Positions 1-9,141 of a DNA stretch of 49,509 bases are shown piece after piece. The notes below the pieces were generated by a model. It was given only the letters and a program-made list of their open reading frames with translations, was not told the origin of the DNA and searched no databases. The number at the start of each line of letters is the position of its first letter. Position 1 is the stretch's first letter. Origin of the DNA: Solemya velesiana gill symbiont. Lineage in GTDB: Bacteria > Pseudomonadota > Gammaproteobacteria > Chromatiales > Chromatiaceae. The stretch spans positions 1-49,509 of the forward strand of contig NZ_MPRJ01000006.1 of assembly GCF_002020805.1 (NCBI RefSeq), in the 5' to 3' direction. Position numbers and translations under genes: made by a program.

Positions 1-74
1 CCCTCTAGCGTGCTGCGCACACGACGGGCAAGCAGTGCGGCCTCACGGCTACCGGGGACTAACCGCCTCGGCTT

Positions 75-233
75 TCAGCCTTCCATGGCGGTCAGCGGAA
101 GACCTGGACGCAGTGTCTTGGTATAGCGGCCAAAGCGCTCAACTGTGTACTCCATACCCTGGGGAATCCGTTTTACACCGAGCACCACCACCGTCACAGC
201 AAGCACAACGACTACAACAGCAAATATCTCCGT
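75..233 (-). pseudogene. 5' remnant of stomatin/QmcA-like SPFH protein gene
   Basis: Read on the minus strand, this stretch encodes a hydrophobic Val-rich N-terminal helix followed by IPQGMEYTVERFGRYTKTL and RPGL. That is the hallmark start of SPFH/band-7 proteins of the stomatin/QmcA type, membrane-anchored scaffolds. Homology stops at about position 99, and the frame runs into TGA at 77-75. No in-frame ATG or GTG precedes the helix. At the expected start there is ACG (233-231), eight bases after a good AGGAG, which suggests a decayed ATG. Only about 45 of the usual 300 or so codons remain. What lies beyond position 75 is not recognisable as the rest of the gene. The family call is fairly sure; the decayed start codon is inference. 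Confidence 0.7.
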
Positions 234-321
234 CCCTCTACTCCTGTATTGGACATTTATTATCAGGGCAGTATACCCCGTTCATTTTGCTACATTAACC
301 ACAACTGCCCACTCTCCATAA

Positions 322-350
322 CCGGGGGATTGGAACAGCCAATCCCCCGG
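322..350. terminator. Intrinsic-terminator-like perfect hairpin
   Basis: A perfect 12-bp inverted repeat (322-333 and 339-350, loop AACAG) is followed by a short T tract (GTTTTC). It sits between the stomatin remnant and the RND operon and would insulate the operon from upstream transcription. Confidence 0.6.
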
Positions 351-395
351 GAGTTTTCTGACCCAGACGTAAAGGAACTATAGCAATAGGAATTT

Positions 396-409
396 CAGGC
401 AGATGCCTG
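396..409. promoter_or_regulatory. Short dyad upstream of RND operon, possible operator
   Basis: CAGGCA-GA-TGCCTG is a perfect 6-2-6 dyad 67-80 bp upstream of the first ATG of the efflux adaptor. An AT-rich stretch (430-470) lies between it and the gene. Dyads of this size are common operators of local repressors, but no regulator gene is adjacent, so the function is only a guess. Confidence 0.25.
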
Positions 410-487
410 CCTTATGCCTCATCTTGAAATGGCAATAAAAATATATTAAATTAGATTTTTATTATATTCCGATTTATGGGTACCGGC

Positions 488-1528
488 ATGATAAGCCGAA
501 TCACATTTCTATTGACCCTTGGCCTCTCCATGGCAGCCCAGGCAGGCACCGCGCTTGAAACCGCCACCGCAGAGAACAGAGAGACCCCAAGGGAGTACCG
601 CCTCGACGGTGTCGTCGAAGCAGTGAACCAATCCACCGTCTCAGCCCAGACCCAGGGGCAGATTGAAGAGATCCTGTTCGATATTGACGACTACGTGAAG
701 CGCGGCACCCTGATCGTGCGTCTCAAGGACACTGAGCAACGCGCACGCCTGGCCCAGGCCGAAGCGGACTTGAATGCCGCATCGGCCCAGCTCAAGGAAG
801 CGCGGAACGAACACGCCCGCATAGAGGGCATTTTTGAGAAAAAGCTGGTATCCCGGTCCGCCATGGACAAGGCCAACTCGGCCCTGAAATCCGCCCGTGC
901 GCGCCATGACGCGGCCAAGGCAGGCCAGGAACAGGCCCGGGAGCAGTTCGAATATACCCGGGTTCGCGCCCCCTACTCCGGTATCGTGACACACCGCCAC
1001 ATTGAGATCGGCGAGATGGCAAACCCCGGCCAGAAGCTGATGAGCGGCATCTCTCTTGACCAGTTGCGGGTCAACGTGGACGTACCACAGAGCCTGACCC
1101 CTGCCATTCGAAAAATCGGCAAGGCCAGCGTCCAGCAACCTGGCAACGGTTATATCCCCGCCTCGAAGATCACCATCTTTCCGTACGCACACCATGGCAG
1201 CAACACCTTCAAGGTACGCCTGGACCTCCCCGAGGGGAGCCAGGACATGTTCCCTGGAATGTTCGTCAAAACCGCGTTCATCACAGGCACCCGCAAGCAA
1301 CTGCTGGTTCCCGCCAGTGCCGTTGTCTACCGCAGCGAAGTCACCGGCGTCTATGTCGTAAGTAATGACGGCAGGATCTCGTTGCGCCATGTTCGGGCAG
1401 GCCATCCGACCGATGATGACCGGATCGCCATACTCTCGGGACTGAGCGAGGGGGAAAAGGTTGCCCTGGATCCCATCGCCGCCGGTGCACGCCTGAAATC
1501 CCAGGTAAAGGGAGCCTCCCATGAATAA
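488..1528 (+). CDS. RND efflux periplasmic adaptor (HlyD/MFP family)
   Basis: Membrane-fusion protein that links an inner-membrane RND pump to an outer-membrane channel. From ATG 488 the protein starts with an export signal (MISRITFLLTLGLSMAAQA); an in-frame ATG at 476 would only add four residues, and neither start has a strong ribosome site. A lipoyl/barrel-sandwich part (about residues 40-75) follows, then an Ala/Lys/Glu-rich coiled-coil hairpin (about 75-150), a second lipoyl half (VRAPYSGIVTHRHIEIGE), a beta-barrel domain and a membrane-proximal domain. At about 346 aa it is normal length. Its end overlaps the pump gene by 8 bp, so the two are translationally coupled. No outer-membrane TolC-type gene is next to it, so a distant channel must be used. 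Confidence 0.9.
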   Translation: MISRITFLLTLGLSMAAQAGTALETATAENRETPREYRLDGVVEAVNQSTVSAQTQGQIEEILFDIDDYVKRGTLIVRLKDTEQRARLAQAEADLNAASAQLKEARNEHARIEGIFEKKLVSRSAMDKANSALKSARARHDAAKAGQEQAREQFEYTRVRAPYSGIVTHRHIEIGEMANPGQKLMSGISLDQLRVNVDVPQSLTPAIRKIGKASVQQPGNGYIPASKITIFPYAHHGSNTFKVRLDLPEGSQDMFPGMFVKTAFITGTRKQLLVPASAVVYRSEVTGVYVVSNDGRISLRHVRAGHPTDDDRIAILSGLSEGEKVALDPIAAGARLKSQVKGASHE

Positions 1529-4500
1529 ACTGGGCATCGCCGGCAGGATTGCGGAACGCTTTCTCAGTACAGAGATTACGCCTCTGCTGGCACTGATTGG
1601 CCTGCTGATGGGCCTGTTTGCGATTATCGTCACCCCGCGTGAAGAAGAGCCGCAGATCAACGTGACCTTCGCCAACGTGTTCATCCCATTCCCCGGCGCC
1701 ACCGCTTCCGAGATCGAGCACCTCCTCTCCACGCCCGCCGAGCAGGTGCTTTCGGAGATCGAGGGGATCAAGCATGTCTACTCCATCTCCCAGCCCGGCA
1801 TGTCGGTACTGACCATCCAGTACGAAGTGGGCGAGGGCCGCACGGATGCCATCGTGCGCCTCTACAACAAGATCTTCTCCAACCAGGACTGGTTACCCAG
1901 AAACCTTGGCGTAGGCCAGCCCATCATCAAGCCCAAGGGCATCGACGATGTTCCCATCGTTACCGCCACCCTCTGGTCCGAAAATGAGGGTTTCGGTGCC
2001 TATGAATTGGGCCAGGTGGCCCATGCCATCGAATCCGAACTGAAGCGCGTCCCCGGGACCCGTGACATCTACACCATCGGAAAGCCCGAGCAGATCACCT
2101 CTGTACAGCTCGATCCCCAGGCCCTGGCAGGCTACGGCATCGACTTCCAGAGCCTGAGAATGGCCCTGCAGTCCGGCAACACCACCCGGGACAACATCCA
2201 CCTGACCGCTGACAACAGCGAGATCCTGGTCCAGGCGGGCACCTTCCTGACCAGCGCCGAGGAGATCGGCGACCTGGTGGTGGGCAGCATCGATGGCCGC
2301 CCCGTGTTCCTGCGTGATGTGGCAACCATCTACCAGGGCACGGAACAGCCCGAGCAATATGTCTGGATCGGCGCTGGCCCAGAGAGTGGAGTAAAGGGCA
2401 TCGATCTTACAGGCACCACACCCGCCGTCACCATTGCCGTCGCCAAAAAGCCCGGCACCAACGCGGTGGATATCGCTGATGCGGTAGTTAGCCGCTTCGA
2501 ACAGCTCGAAGGCACCTTCATCCCTGACGGGGTGCAGGTAACCATCACCCGTAATTACGGCGAAACCGCCGACAGCAAGGCCAAGAAACTGATCAGCAAA
2601 CTGGCGTTTGCCACGCTCTCGGTCGTACTTCTGGTCCTCATTGCCCTGGGCTGGAGAGAAGCCTTCATTGTTGGCGCTGCTGTCGTGGTCACCCTGGCGA
2701 TCACGCTCTTCGCCTCCTGGGCCTGGGGATTCACCCTCAACCGGGTATCGCTGTTCGCCCTGATCTTCTCCATCGGCATCCTGGTGGACGACGCCATCGT
2801 TGTGGTCGAGAACATCCACCGCCACCTGGCCCTGGGGGCAAAGCACCTGCTGGAAGCGATTCCCAAGGCTGTGGACGAAGTGGGGGGACCAACCATCCTG
2901 GCCACCTTCACCGTGATCGCGGCCCTGCTGCCCATGGCCTTCGTTTCCGGCTTGATGGGGCCCTACATGAGCCCGATCCCCATCAATGCCAGCATGGGCA
3001 TGTTCATCTCCCTGGCGGTCGCTTTCGTCTTCACGCCGTGGATGACCAACCGGGCCCTGGCCAACACCACACCCCACCTGGCTGCCCATGCCGAAGGTGA
3101 GAGTGACGACAGCGCCCTGTTCCGCTTCTTCAACCGGGTGATGAAACCTTTCCTGACCGGCCGATCCGGCCGCATCAACCGCTGGATTCTCCTGGCCACC
3201 ATCCTGGTTCTGATCGCAGGATCAGTGAGCCTCATGGCCACCAAGTCAGTTGTTTTGAAGATGTTGCCCTTCGACAACAAGTCCGAGTTCCAGGTTGTGC
3301 TCGACATGCCCGAGGGCACAAGCCTCGAACAGACGGCCCGGGTGCTCAGCGAGATGGGCGACTACCTCTCGGGTGTACCCGAGGTAACGGACTACGAAGT
3401 CTACGCCGGTACAGCCGCCCCTATCAGTTTCAACGGCCTGGTAAGGCAGTACTACCTGCGCGAAGGCGCAAACCTCGGTGATATCCAGGTCAACCTGGTG
3501 GACAAAGCGGAGCGGGTGCGCAAGAGCCACGAAATCGCACTTGCCGTGCGCCCCCCCTTGCAGGCGATCGCCAACAAGTACGACGGCAACGCCAAGATCG
3601 TGGAAGTGCCCCCAGGCCCACCGGTGATGTCGCCCCTGGTTGCCGAGGTATACGGCATCGACTACGCAGGCCAGATTGCAGCCGCCAAGCGCCTGCGCGA
3701 GATATTCAATGGCACTGACGACATCATCGATGTGGATGACTCGGTGGAGTTCCCATCCAGCAAGGTGGTTCTGAAAGTGGACCGTGCCAAGGCAGCCCGG
3801 CTGGGTGTATCACAGAGCAACGTGGTACAGGCCCTCTCCACGGTACTCGAAGGGGAGGACACCAGTTTTCTGCATGGAGAAAACAGAAAATACCCGGTAC
3901 CTATCCGCCTGGAGTATTCCGAGGCTGATAAGGTCGATCTGGAACAGGTCCTGGCCCTGAAAATACTCAGCCGGAGCGGTAACCTGGTACCGCTGTCGGA
4001 GATCGTCGAGCGCGTGGACAGCACAAGGGAACATGCCACCTACCACAAGGACATGCTTCCCGTGGTCTATGTCACTGGCGACATGGCAGGCGAGACCGAC
4101 AGCCCGCTTTACGGCCTGTTCGACATCTCCGGCCAGCTCGAGAAGCAGGGAGAGATCGAGCAGTGGTTCCTCAGCCAGCCCGACAACCCCTATGTCTACA
4201 GCATGAAGTGGGACGGGGAGTGGCAGGTCACCTACGACACCTTCCGCGACATGGGCATCGCCTACTCCGTTGGCCTGGTGCTCATCTACCTGCTGGTGGT
4301 GGCACAGTTCCGCTCCTACCTGGTACCCCTGGTGATCATGGCGCCCATCCCCCTGACCGTGATCGGCATCCTGCCTGGCCACGCGCTGCTGGGCGCCCAG
4401 TTCACCGCAACCTCGATGATCGGCATGATCGCCCTCGCCGGCATCATTGTTCGCAACTCGATCCTGCTGGTGGATTTCATCAACCAGCAGGTACGTACCG

Positions 4501-4742
4501 GTGAACGATTCGAAACCGCGGTGATCCGCTCGGCTGCCGTGCGCTCCAAGCCCATTGCCCTGACAGCTCTTGCAGCCATGGCGGGGGCCTTCTTCATCCT
4601 GGATGACCCGATCTTCAGTGGACTGGCAGTCTCGCTGATCTTCGGCCTGTTCGTCTCGACGGTATTGACCCTGGTGGTGATCCCCGTGGTCTACTATGCC
4701 GCCATGCTGAACCGTGTCGACTTCATCAGGGCCAGCGATTAG
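1521..4742 (+). CDS. RND family efflux permease (HAE1/AcrB-like)
   Basis: Proton-driven inner-membrane exporter of 1073 aa, full length for the family. The first transmembrane helix lies near residues 20-38, followed by a large periplasmic porter domain. A helix bundle (about 360-560) then carries GILVDDAIVVVENIHRHL, whose paired Asp residues are the proton relay of transmembrane helix 4. A second periplasmic domain and a second helix bundle (about 900-1065) complete the repeat. The ATG overlaps the adaptor stop by 8 bp, and the operon ends in a good terminator. The sequence does not reveal the substrate; heavy-metal-type hallmarks were not evident, so a multidrug/amphiphile pump is the default reading. 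Confidence 0.92.
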   Translation: MNKLGIAGRIAERFLSTEITPLLALIGLLMGLFAIIVTPREEEPQINVTFANVFIPFPGATASEIEHLLSTPAEQVLSEIEGIKHVYSISQPGMSVLTIQYEVGEGRTDAIVRLYNKIFSNQDWLPRNLGVGQPIIKPKGIDDVPIVTATLWSENEGFGAYELGQVAHAIESELKRVPGTRDIYTIGKPEQITSVQLDPQALAGYGIDFQSLRMALQSGNTTRDNIHLTADNSEILVQAGTFLTSAEEIGDLVVGSIDGRPVFLRDVATIYQGTEQPEQYVWIGAGPESGVKGIDLTGTTPAVTIAVAKKPGTNAVDIADAVVSRFEQLEGTFIPDGVQVTITRNYGETADSKAKKLISKLAFATLSVVLLVLIALGWREAFIVGAAVVVTLAITLFASWAWGFTLNRVSLFALIFSIGILVDDAIVVVENIHRHLALGAKHLLEAIPKAVDEVGGPTILATFTVIAALLPMAFVSGLMGPYMSPIPINASMGMFISLAVAFVFTPWMTNRALANTTPHLAAHAEGESDDSALFRFFNRVMKPFLTGRSGRINRWILLATILVLIAGSVSLMATKSVVLKMLPFDNKSEFQVVLDMPEGTSLEQTARVLSEMGDYLSGVPEVTDYEVYAGTAAPISFNGLVRQYYLREGANLGDIQVNLVDKAERVRKSHEIALAVRPPLQAIANKYDGNAKIVEVPPGPPVMSPLVAEVYGIDYAGQIAAAKRLREIFNGTDDIIDVDDSVEFPSSKVVLKVDRAKAARLGVSQSNVVQALSTVLEGEDTSFLHGENRKYPVPIRLEYSEADKVDLEQVLALKILSRSGNLVPLSEIVERVDSTREHATYHKDMLPVVYVTGDMAGETDSPLYGLFDISGQLEKQGEIEQWFLSQPDNPYVYSMKWDGEWQVTYDTFRDMGIAYSVGLVLIYLLVVAQFRSYLVPLVIMAPIPLTVIGILPGHALLGAQFTATSMIGMIALAGIIVRNSILLVDFINQQVRTGERFETAVIRSAAVRSKPIALTALAAMAGAFFILDDPIFSGLAVSLIFGLFVSTVLTLVVIPVVYYAAMLNRVDFIRASD

Positions 4743-4773
4743 CCTGCCGGACTATTAACCCGGCACTATGATG

Positions 4774-4800
4774 AAAGCCCCGCAGCAGCGGGGCTTTTTT
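4774..4800 (+). terminator. Rho-independent terminator of RND operon
   Basis: A ten-base-pair perfect stem (AAAGCCCCGC / GCGGGGCTTT, loop AGCA) runs into a T tract, 32 bp after the pump stop codon. Confidence 0.9.
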
Positions 4801-4837
4801 GGTTCTTCGCAGATTTGCGGGAGCGTAAGTCAATAGC

Positions 4838-4904
4838 GTAGGAGCGCTGTCCTCAGCGCGATCAGGTATCAAATGCACAATCGCGCTGAGGACAGCGCTC
4901 CTAC
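4838..4904. repeat. REP-type palindrome (perfect 25-bp arms)
   Basis: The arms at 4838-4862 and 4880-4904 are perfect inverted copies beginning GTAGGAGC, separated by 17 bases. The arm resembles the REP elements of Pseudomonas and related bacteria (GTAGGAGC followed by a short GC-rich hairpin). Related arms occur at 23351-23375 and 26601-26691 in this window, which supports a dispersed family. Confidence 0.75.
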
Positions 4905-5042
4905 AATCATCATTCAATCTCCCGGAAACTGCGAAGGCCCTTTTTTTATTGCTACGTCTTATAATGTGTCGCAGGATACAGGCGAACAGGGTCGCGCCGA
5001 CAAGCTCCAGGGAGGGATCGATTTCGGTTCTGGAGGCATTGA

Positions 5043-5555
5043 ATGTTGCATGCAGCAATCAACCGGACAACCAGGCTGCTGGTAATTACCGGCCTGCTCT
5101 CTCTTTTACTTGGGTGCGTCACCACGCAACCCGTCACAACAACCGAACACTCGGCAGCCTCGGCTTGCCACACAAGCGACAACCCGAAACGGCAATTGGT
5201 CATCGATACCGCCATTGCCATGATCGGCAAACCATACCGCTATGGCGGCACATCGCCCGGACAAGGGTTCGACTGCAGCGGTCTTGTCCGCTTCAGCCAC
5301 AACCAGGCAGGCATCCATGTACCTCGGACCGCTTCACAGCAGTTGAAGCACGCGAGGCGTATCCGCTATGAACAACTGGAGCCCAGAGATCTGCTCTTTT
5401 TCCGTATCGATGAGAAACCCAGCCACGTAACCATCTATCTCGGCGAAGGGGAATTCATACACGCCCCATCCAGCGGTGGACGGGTGCGTACCGAGCAACT
5501 TGCCCAGCCCTACTGGAATGACCGACTCTACGGGATCGGCAGTTACTTTTATTAA
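5043..5555 (+). CDS. NlpC/P60 family lipoprotein peptidase
   Basis: Predicted outer-membrane-anchored gamma-D-glutamyl-diamino-acid endopeptidase acting on peptidoglycan. The signal peptide ends in a lipobox (LLLGC, Cys about residue 21). The catalytic domain (about 55-170) shows the Cys motif GFDCSGLVRF and the His motif PSHVTIYLG, and ends GSYFY. The length of 170 aa is typical of Spr/MepS-like proteins. A GGAGG eight bases upstream fixes the ATG. The 3' end overlaps the converging TraB-family gene by 4 bp. Symbols such as mepS are not justified from sequence alone. Confidence 0.9.
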   Translation: MLHAAINRTTRLLVITGLLSLLLGCVTTQPVTTTEHSAASACHTSDNPKRQLVIDTAIAMIGKPYRYGGTSPGQGFDCSGLVRFSHNQAGIHVPRTASQQLKHARRIRYEQLEPRDLLFFRIDEKPSHVTIYLGEGEFIHAPSSGGRVRTEQLAQPYWNDRLYGIGSYFY

Positions 5556-6751
5556 TTGACCAAGCGTTCGAAGATCCGAAAGCCGGCCAGGTAGGTTCCC
5601 ACCGCGGAACCCAAGGTACTGAACAGGAAAACCAGGAGCGTGCGTGATACACGGTTTTTCCACCACCCCTTGAGCTGGGTTGTGTCATGCCGCAATTCGC
5701 TGAAATCACCCACCCTGGGCTTGCGCAGAAAGATCTCCATCGCGGCGGTAACCATTCCCGCCCCAACAGTCGGATTCAGAGATGTAACGGGAGCCGCCAG
5801 AAATGCGGTAACCACCGTCAAGGGATGCGCCGCCGCTATCAATGCACCCAGGGCAGACAGGCTGCCGTTGATCAGTACCCAATCAATAACCAGCTGCCAG
5901 CCCAGGTCGGGGCTTCTCGAAAACCCTATTCCGAAGCCGAGCAATACCAGCCCCACGATGACCCAGGGAATCACCTTCGGCCAACGACTCGGCTTCGGCA
6001 GGCGATCGAGTTCCGTAATCTGTTCTACCGGCCGATCCAGCCCTTGCTCCAGGTAGGATTTGATACCCTTCAGATGACCCGCCCCGATAACCGCCAGCAC
6101 GTTCTCATGTTCATGCTCGGCCACCTCCTGGAGCAGCCTCGCCGCCATGTAGCGATCCCGCTCATCGATGAGCGGTTCATAGAGGTCACGCCGATCCTCC
6201 GCAAACTCGGCAAAAGTGGTCTCCAGCATGTCACCCTCCTTGAGGGCTTCAATCTCCTCTTCGCTGACCTCATCCCTGGATATGACACTGGTCAGCAGGC
6301 CGCCAAACAGCCCGAACCTTTTCCACCAGCTAACGCTGTGCAGCACCCGCTTGAGGGTGACACCGATCTCCCGGTCGATCAGCAGCACAGGTTTATGGTG
6401 CTCTTGGGCATGGTCGATGGCGGCGCGCTGCTCTGCACCCGGCTCAATGCCGAACTGCTCCGCAAGACGCTGCTGATAGGCACCCAATGCGAGACTGGCT
6501 GCCACCATGCTGGCCTTGCCATCTTTCAGCACCTTGAACAGATCCATTCGCGCAAAGGCGTCGGGGTCGATTATTGCGTTATAGCGGCTGGGACAGAGCT
6601 CCACAGCCACGGCGTCGTAGCCACCTGACTGAAGCAGGGTCTCCACCATCTCGGCACTCGCCCGGGACACGTGCGCAGTACCCAGCAGAACGATGGTGCT
6701 GCTGCCTATCCTGACTTCCGCCAGCGGTTCCTGTTCCTGGTATTCACTCAT
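5552..6751 (-). CDS. TraB/PrgY family membrane protein
   Basis: The N-terminal TraB/GumN-type domain (about residues 15-240) contains the conserved IVLLGTAHVSRASAEMV and AVELCPSRYNAI segments and, later, AVIGAGHLKGI. These are the Gly-His/Glu motifs of the Tiki/TraB metallo-fold. A C-terminal half with several membrane helices (about 265-395) follows, including the HPLTVVTAFLAAPVTSLNPTVGAGM segment. Length 399 aa is typical. In the family, PrgY limits pheromone activity in Enterococcus; the role in Gram-negative bacteria is not established. GGAGAG lies seven bases before the ATG. Confidence 0.85.
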   Translation of the reverse strand: MSEYQEQEPLAEVRIGSSTIVLLGTAHVSRASAEMVETLLQSGGYDAVAVELCPSRYNAIIDPDAFARMDLFKVLKDGKASMVAASLALGAYQQRLAEQFGIEPGAEQRAAIDHAQEHHKPVLLIDREIGVTLKRVLHSVSWWKRFGLFGGLLTSVISRDEVSEEEIEALKEGDMLETTFAEFAEDRRDLYEPLIDERDRYMAARLLQEVAEHEHENVLAVIGAGHLKGIKSYLEQGLDRPVEQITELDRLPKPSRWPKVIPWVIVGLVLLGFGIGFSRSPDLGWQLVIDWVLINGSLSALGALIAAAHPLTVVTAFLAAPVTSLNPTVGAGMVTAAMEIFLRKPRVGDFSELRHDTTQLKGWWKNRVSRTLLVFLFSTLGSAVGTYLAGFRIFERLVN

Positions 6752-6887
6752 ACGTACTCTCCATGCCCGCGGAGACGATTCACCACGGGCAGACGCATCA
6801 TAACAACTGCTTCACCCCAGAGACACTAGCTTGTAGAGGGAGAGTCGCTTAACATGCCTCTCAAATTGGTACAAAAAGGCGGAATTC

Positions 6888-7334
6888 GTGGTTACACACA
6901 AGACACAATTCACTTTTCTCCTGCTGCTCATGTTGACCCTAGCATACACAGGCTGCAGAAGCCTGGGTATTGACCTGGGCAAGATGTCAGAAACTGATGC
7001 AGAGAAAACGCTCACAAAGGCACTCCGGACCTACGGGGCAACCATACGCTGGGGGCTCATTGGCCAGGCTTACAACTTCCTTGAGCCTGAGCTGAAAGCG
7101 GTAACCAAAATCCCTGACAACCTCGACAATATCAAGGTCGCCCACTACCAGGTTCTCCAATCTCCCATAATGACCGGTGAGGGCGAGGCCAAAACCGCAA
7201 CCCAGTCCGCCGTAATCCTCTACGTCTTCAAGGATCGCCAGGTTGAGCGCAAACTCCTCGACGAGCAGGCATGGAGATACATCCCTGAAGAGAAAATCTG
7301 GGTACGCACGAACCCCATTCCAGAGTTCAAGTAA
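6888..7334 (+). CDS. Small conserved lipoprotein of unknown function
   Basis: 148-aa protein beginning with GTG (ribosome site AGGCGGA). It has a hydrophobic signal and lipobox LAYTGC (Cys about residue 23), so it is probably an envelope lipoprotein. The mature part is short and mixed alpha/beta, ending in a Trp-containing strand (WRYIPEEKIWVRTNPIPEFK). It precedes the AI-2E-family permease by 9 bp and the three following plus-strand genes are tightly spaced, so they probably form one operon. I do not recognise a named domain. Confidence 0.75.
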   Translation: MVTHKTQFTFLLLLMLTLAYTGCRSLGIDLGKMSETDAEKTLTKALRTYGATIRWGLIGQAYNFLEPELKAVTKIPDNLDNIKVAHYQVLQSPIMTGEGEAKTATQSAVILYVFKDRQVERKLLDEQAWRYIPEEKIWVRTNPIPEFK

Positions 7335-7343
7335 ATCCCCCAC

Positions 7344-8447
7344 ATGGACCATTCTGCACAAGGAAACCGTAGCGGGCTGATGCTCACCCTGGCCGCTTTC
7401 GTGATCGTAGTGGCCGGGATGCGCGAGGCCCAGGACATCCTTGTACCGTTTCTGCTCTCCGGGTTTATCGCCATTATTGCAGCGCCTGCCCTCTTTTTTC
7501 TCAAGGACCACAAAATCCCCACCGGCATTGCGCTGATTCTGGTTATCCTCAGCATCGTCGGTATCGGTGTACTATTGGGCGCCCTGGTAGGCAGTTCCGT
7601 GGATGATTTCTCGGCCCTGCTGCCGAGTTACCAGGAGAAACTAAAACTTCAAATCGGTGGCCTGCTCGAATGGCTCTCCGGTATGGGCATACCGGTTCCC
7701 GAGCCCACACTGTACAAGTACCTGGATCCGTCAAAAGCGATGCAGATGGCCGCCCAGGGACTGAGCAGCCTGGGAAGCCTGCTCACCAACACCTTCCTGA
7801 TCCTGCTGACTGTCATCTTCATACTGCTGGAGGCATCCAGCTTCCCAACCAAGCTGCACCGCATTCTGCCCGACCCGGAAGACTCGTTCAGCCACTTCCA
7901 GCAGTTCGCCGAGAACATCAAACGTTACATGGCCATCAAGGGGGCCACCAGCCTGCTGACAGGTGTCGCTGTCTCCATCTGGCTCTGGGCCGTGGGCGTG
8001 GATTATCCCCTGCTGTGGGGCGTACTCGCCTTTTTCCTCAATTTCGTCCCCAACATCGGCTCTATCATCGCAGCCATACCTGCCGTGCTTCTGGCCCTGG
8101 TCCAACTGGGAAGCGGAGGAGCACTCTGGAGCCTGGCGGGCTTCGTGATCATCAACAATGTCGTCGGCAACATGATCGAACCCCGCTTCATGGGCAAGGG
8201 ACTGGGCCTTTCCAGCCTGGTGGTTTTCCTCTCCCTGGTGTTTTGGGGCTGGGTTCTTGGCACCGTGGGCATGTTCCTGTCGGTCCCCTTGACCATGACC
8301 ATCAAGATCGCCCTGGACAGCAGCGAAGAGACCCGCTGGCTGGCAGTACTGCTTGGCCCCGACATCAAGGACGAAGAAGGCGGAGACAGTATGTTAAAAT
8401 GGCTGCCCGATAAAACCTCCGAAGAAAGCAACGGATCACAGCAGTAG
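7344..8447 (+). CDS. AI-2E family transporter (PerM-like permease)
   Basis: Polytopic inner-membrane protein of 367 aa with about eight helices. It has the family pattern: two N-terminal helix pairs (LVPFLLSGFIAIIAAP), an amphipathic segment (about 85-140), the central helices, and the C-terminal signature FFLNFVPNIGSIIAAIPAVLLAL followed by NMIEPRFMGKGLGLSSLVVFLSL. Members export AI-2 or ions (TqsA, PerM, Na+/H+ antiporters), so the substrate cannot be assigned. It lies 9 bp after the lipoprotein gene and 3 bp before the next gene. Confidence 0.9.
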   Translation: MDHSAQGNRSGLMLTLAAFVIVVAGMREAQDILVPFLLSGFIAIIAAPALFFLKDHKIPTGIALILVILSIVGIGVLLGALVGSSVDDFSALLPSYQEKLKLQIGGLLEWLSGMGIPVPEPTLYKYLDPSKAMQMAAQGLSSLGSLLTNTFLILLTVIFILLEASSFPTKLHRILPDPEDSFSHFQQFAENIKRYMAIKGATSLLTGVAVSIWLWAVGVDYPLLWGVLAFFLNFVPNIGSIIAAIPAVLLALVQLGSGGALWSLAGFVIINNVVGNMIEPRFMGKGLGLSSLVVFLSLVFWGWVLGTVGMFLSVPLTMTIKIALDSSEETRWLAVLLGPDIKDEEGGDSMLKWLPDKTSEESNGSQQ

Positions 8448-8450
8448 CCT

Positions 8451-9134
8451 ATGACTCTCCTATTCAGCACAAAGCCCGGACGACGGGAGCGCCACCTTCT
8501 GCGCAAGCGCAACAACCCCCTGTTTCAGGAAACCCAGCGACAGATCTCCACCGCTGACCTGCAGGAGGCCCAACGCCTGGACCACGAGGAACTGGCGGAT
8601 TTCATAACGGAGTTTCGCAAGCTGGTCCACCAGGCCGTGTCCCTCCAGCCCAGTGAAGAGAGCGAAGTGGTCCTCAAGCTCAAGGAGAGCCTGGACAAGG
8701 CCTACGAGCAGGCCTGTGGTCTGGCGGACGATCAGACCGAAACCAAGGATGCAATTAAAAAGCTGGTGGCGGTGATCATGAATGCAGTGCGCTCAGGCGC
8801 CGAAAACGACCCGGTAGCCCTGGGCGAACTGCAGCAGGAGAGTACCGCACGGGATGCTCACTTTGAACTGCTCGAGCACCCCCTGATTGCAGACATCCTC
8901 TACCCGGAATCGGTCATCAGCGAGGAGGATCTCGTACCCACCCTGCTCTCCTCACCACCCGAGGAGTTCGCATCCGCACTGACCCTGTTCGATACGAACC
9001 AACTGCAACTGCTCATCGAGGGCGCAGAATCTTACCTGGGTGAACAGGCAGGATTGAGCGACGAAATTGCAAACTCCGCCTCCGAGCGTATCAGCGTAAT
9101 GCGCTCACTGATGGACGATCTGCTCTCAGATTAA
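8451..9134 (+). CDS. Hypothetical soluble protein
   Basis: 227-aa acidic, helix-rich protein with no signal peptide or membrane helix. It starts with a basic segment (KPGRRERHLLRKRNN) and ends in short amphipathic helices. There are only two cysteine-like landmarks (ACGLADD) and no catalytic motif that I recognise. It starts three bases after the permease stop, so it is translated from the same message. The function is unknown; co-operon placement suggests an accessory role to the permease or lipoprotein. Confidence 0.75.
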   Translation: MTLLFSTKPGRRERHLLRKRNNPLFQETQRQISTADLQEAQRLDHEELADFITEFRKLVHQAVSLQPSEESEVVLKLKESLDKAYEQACGLADDQTETKDAIKKLVAVIMNAVRSGAENDPVALGELQQESTARDAHFELLEHPLIADILYPESVISEEDLVPTLLSSPPEEFASALTLFDTNQLQLLIEGAESYLGEQAGLSDEIANSASERISVMRSLMDDLLSD

Positions 9135-9141
9135 ACTGCTT

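Noticed and set aside
35-298. 87-codon plus-strand open frame at the left end
   Set aside because: Covers the minus-strand stomatin remnant as an antisense frame; no domain or ribosome site.
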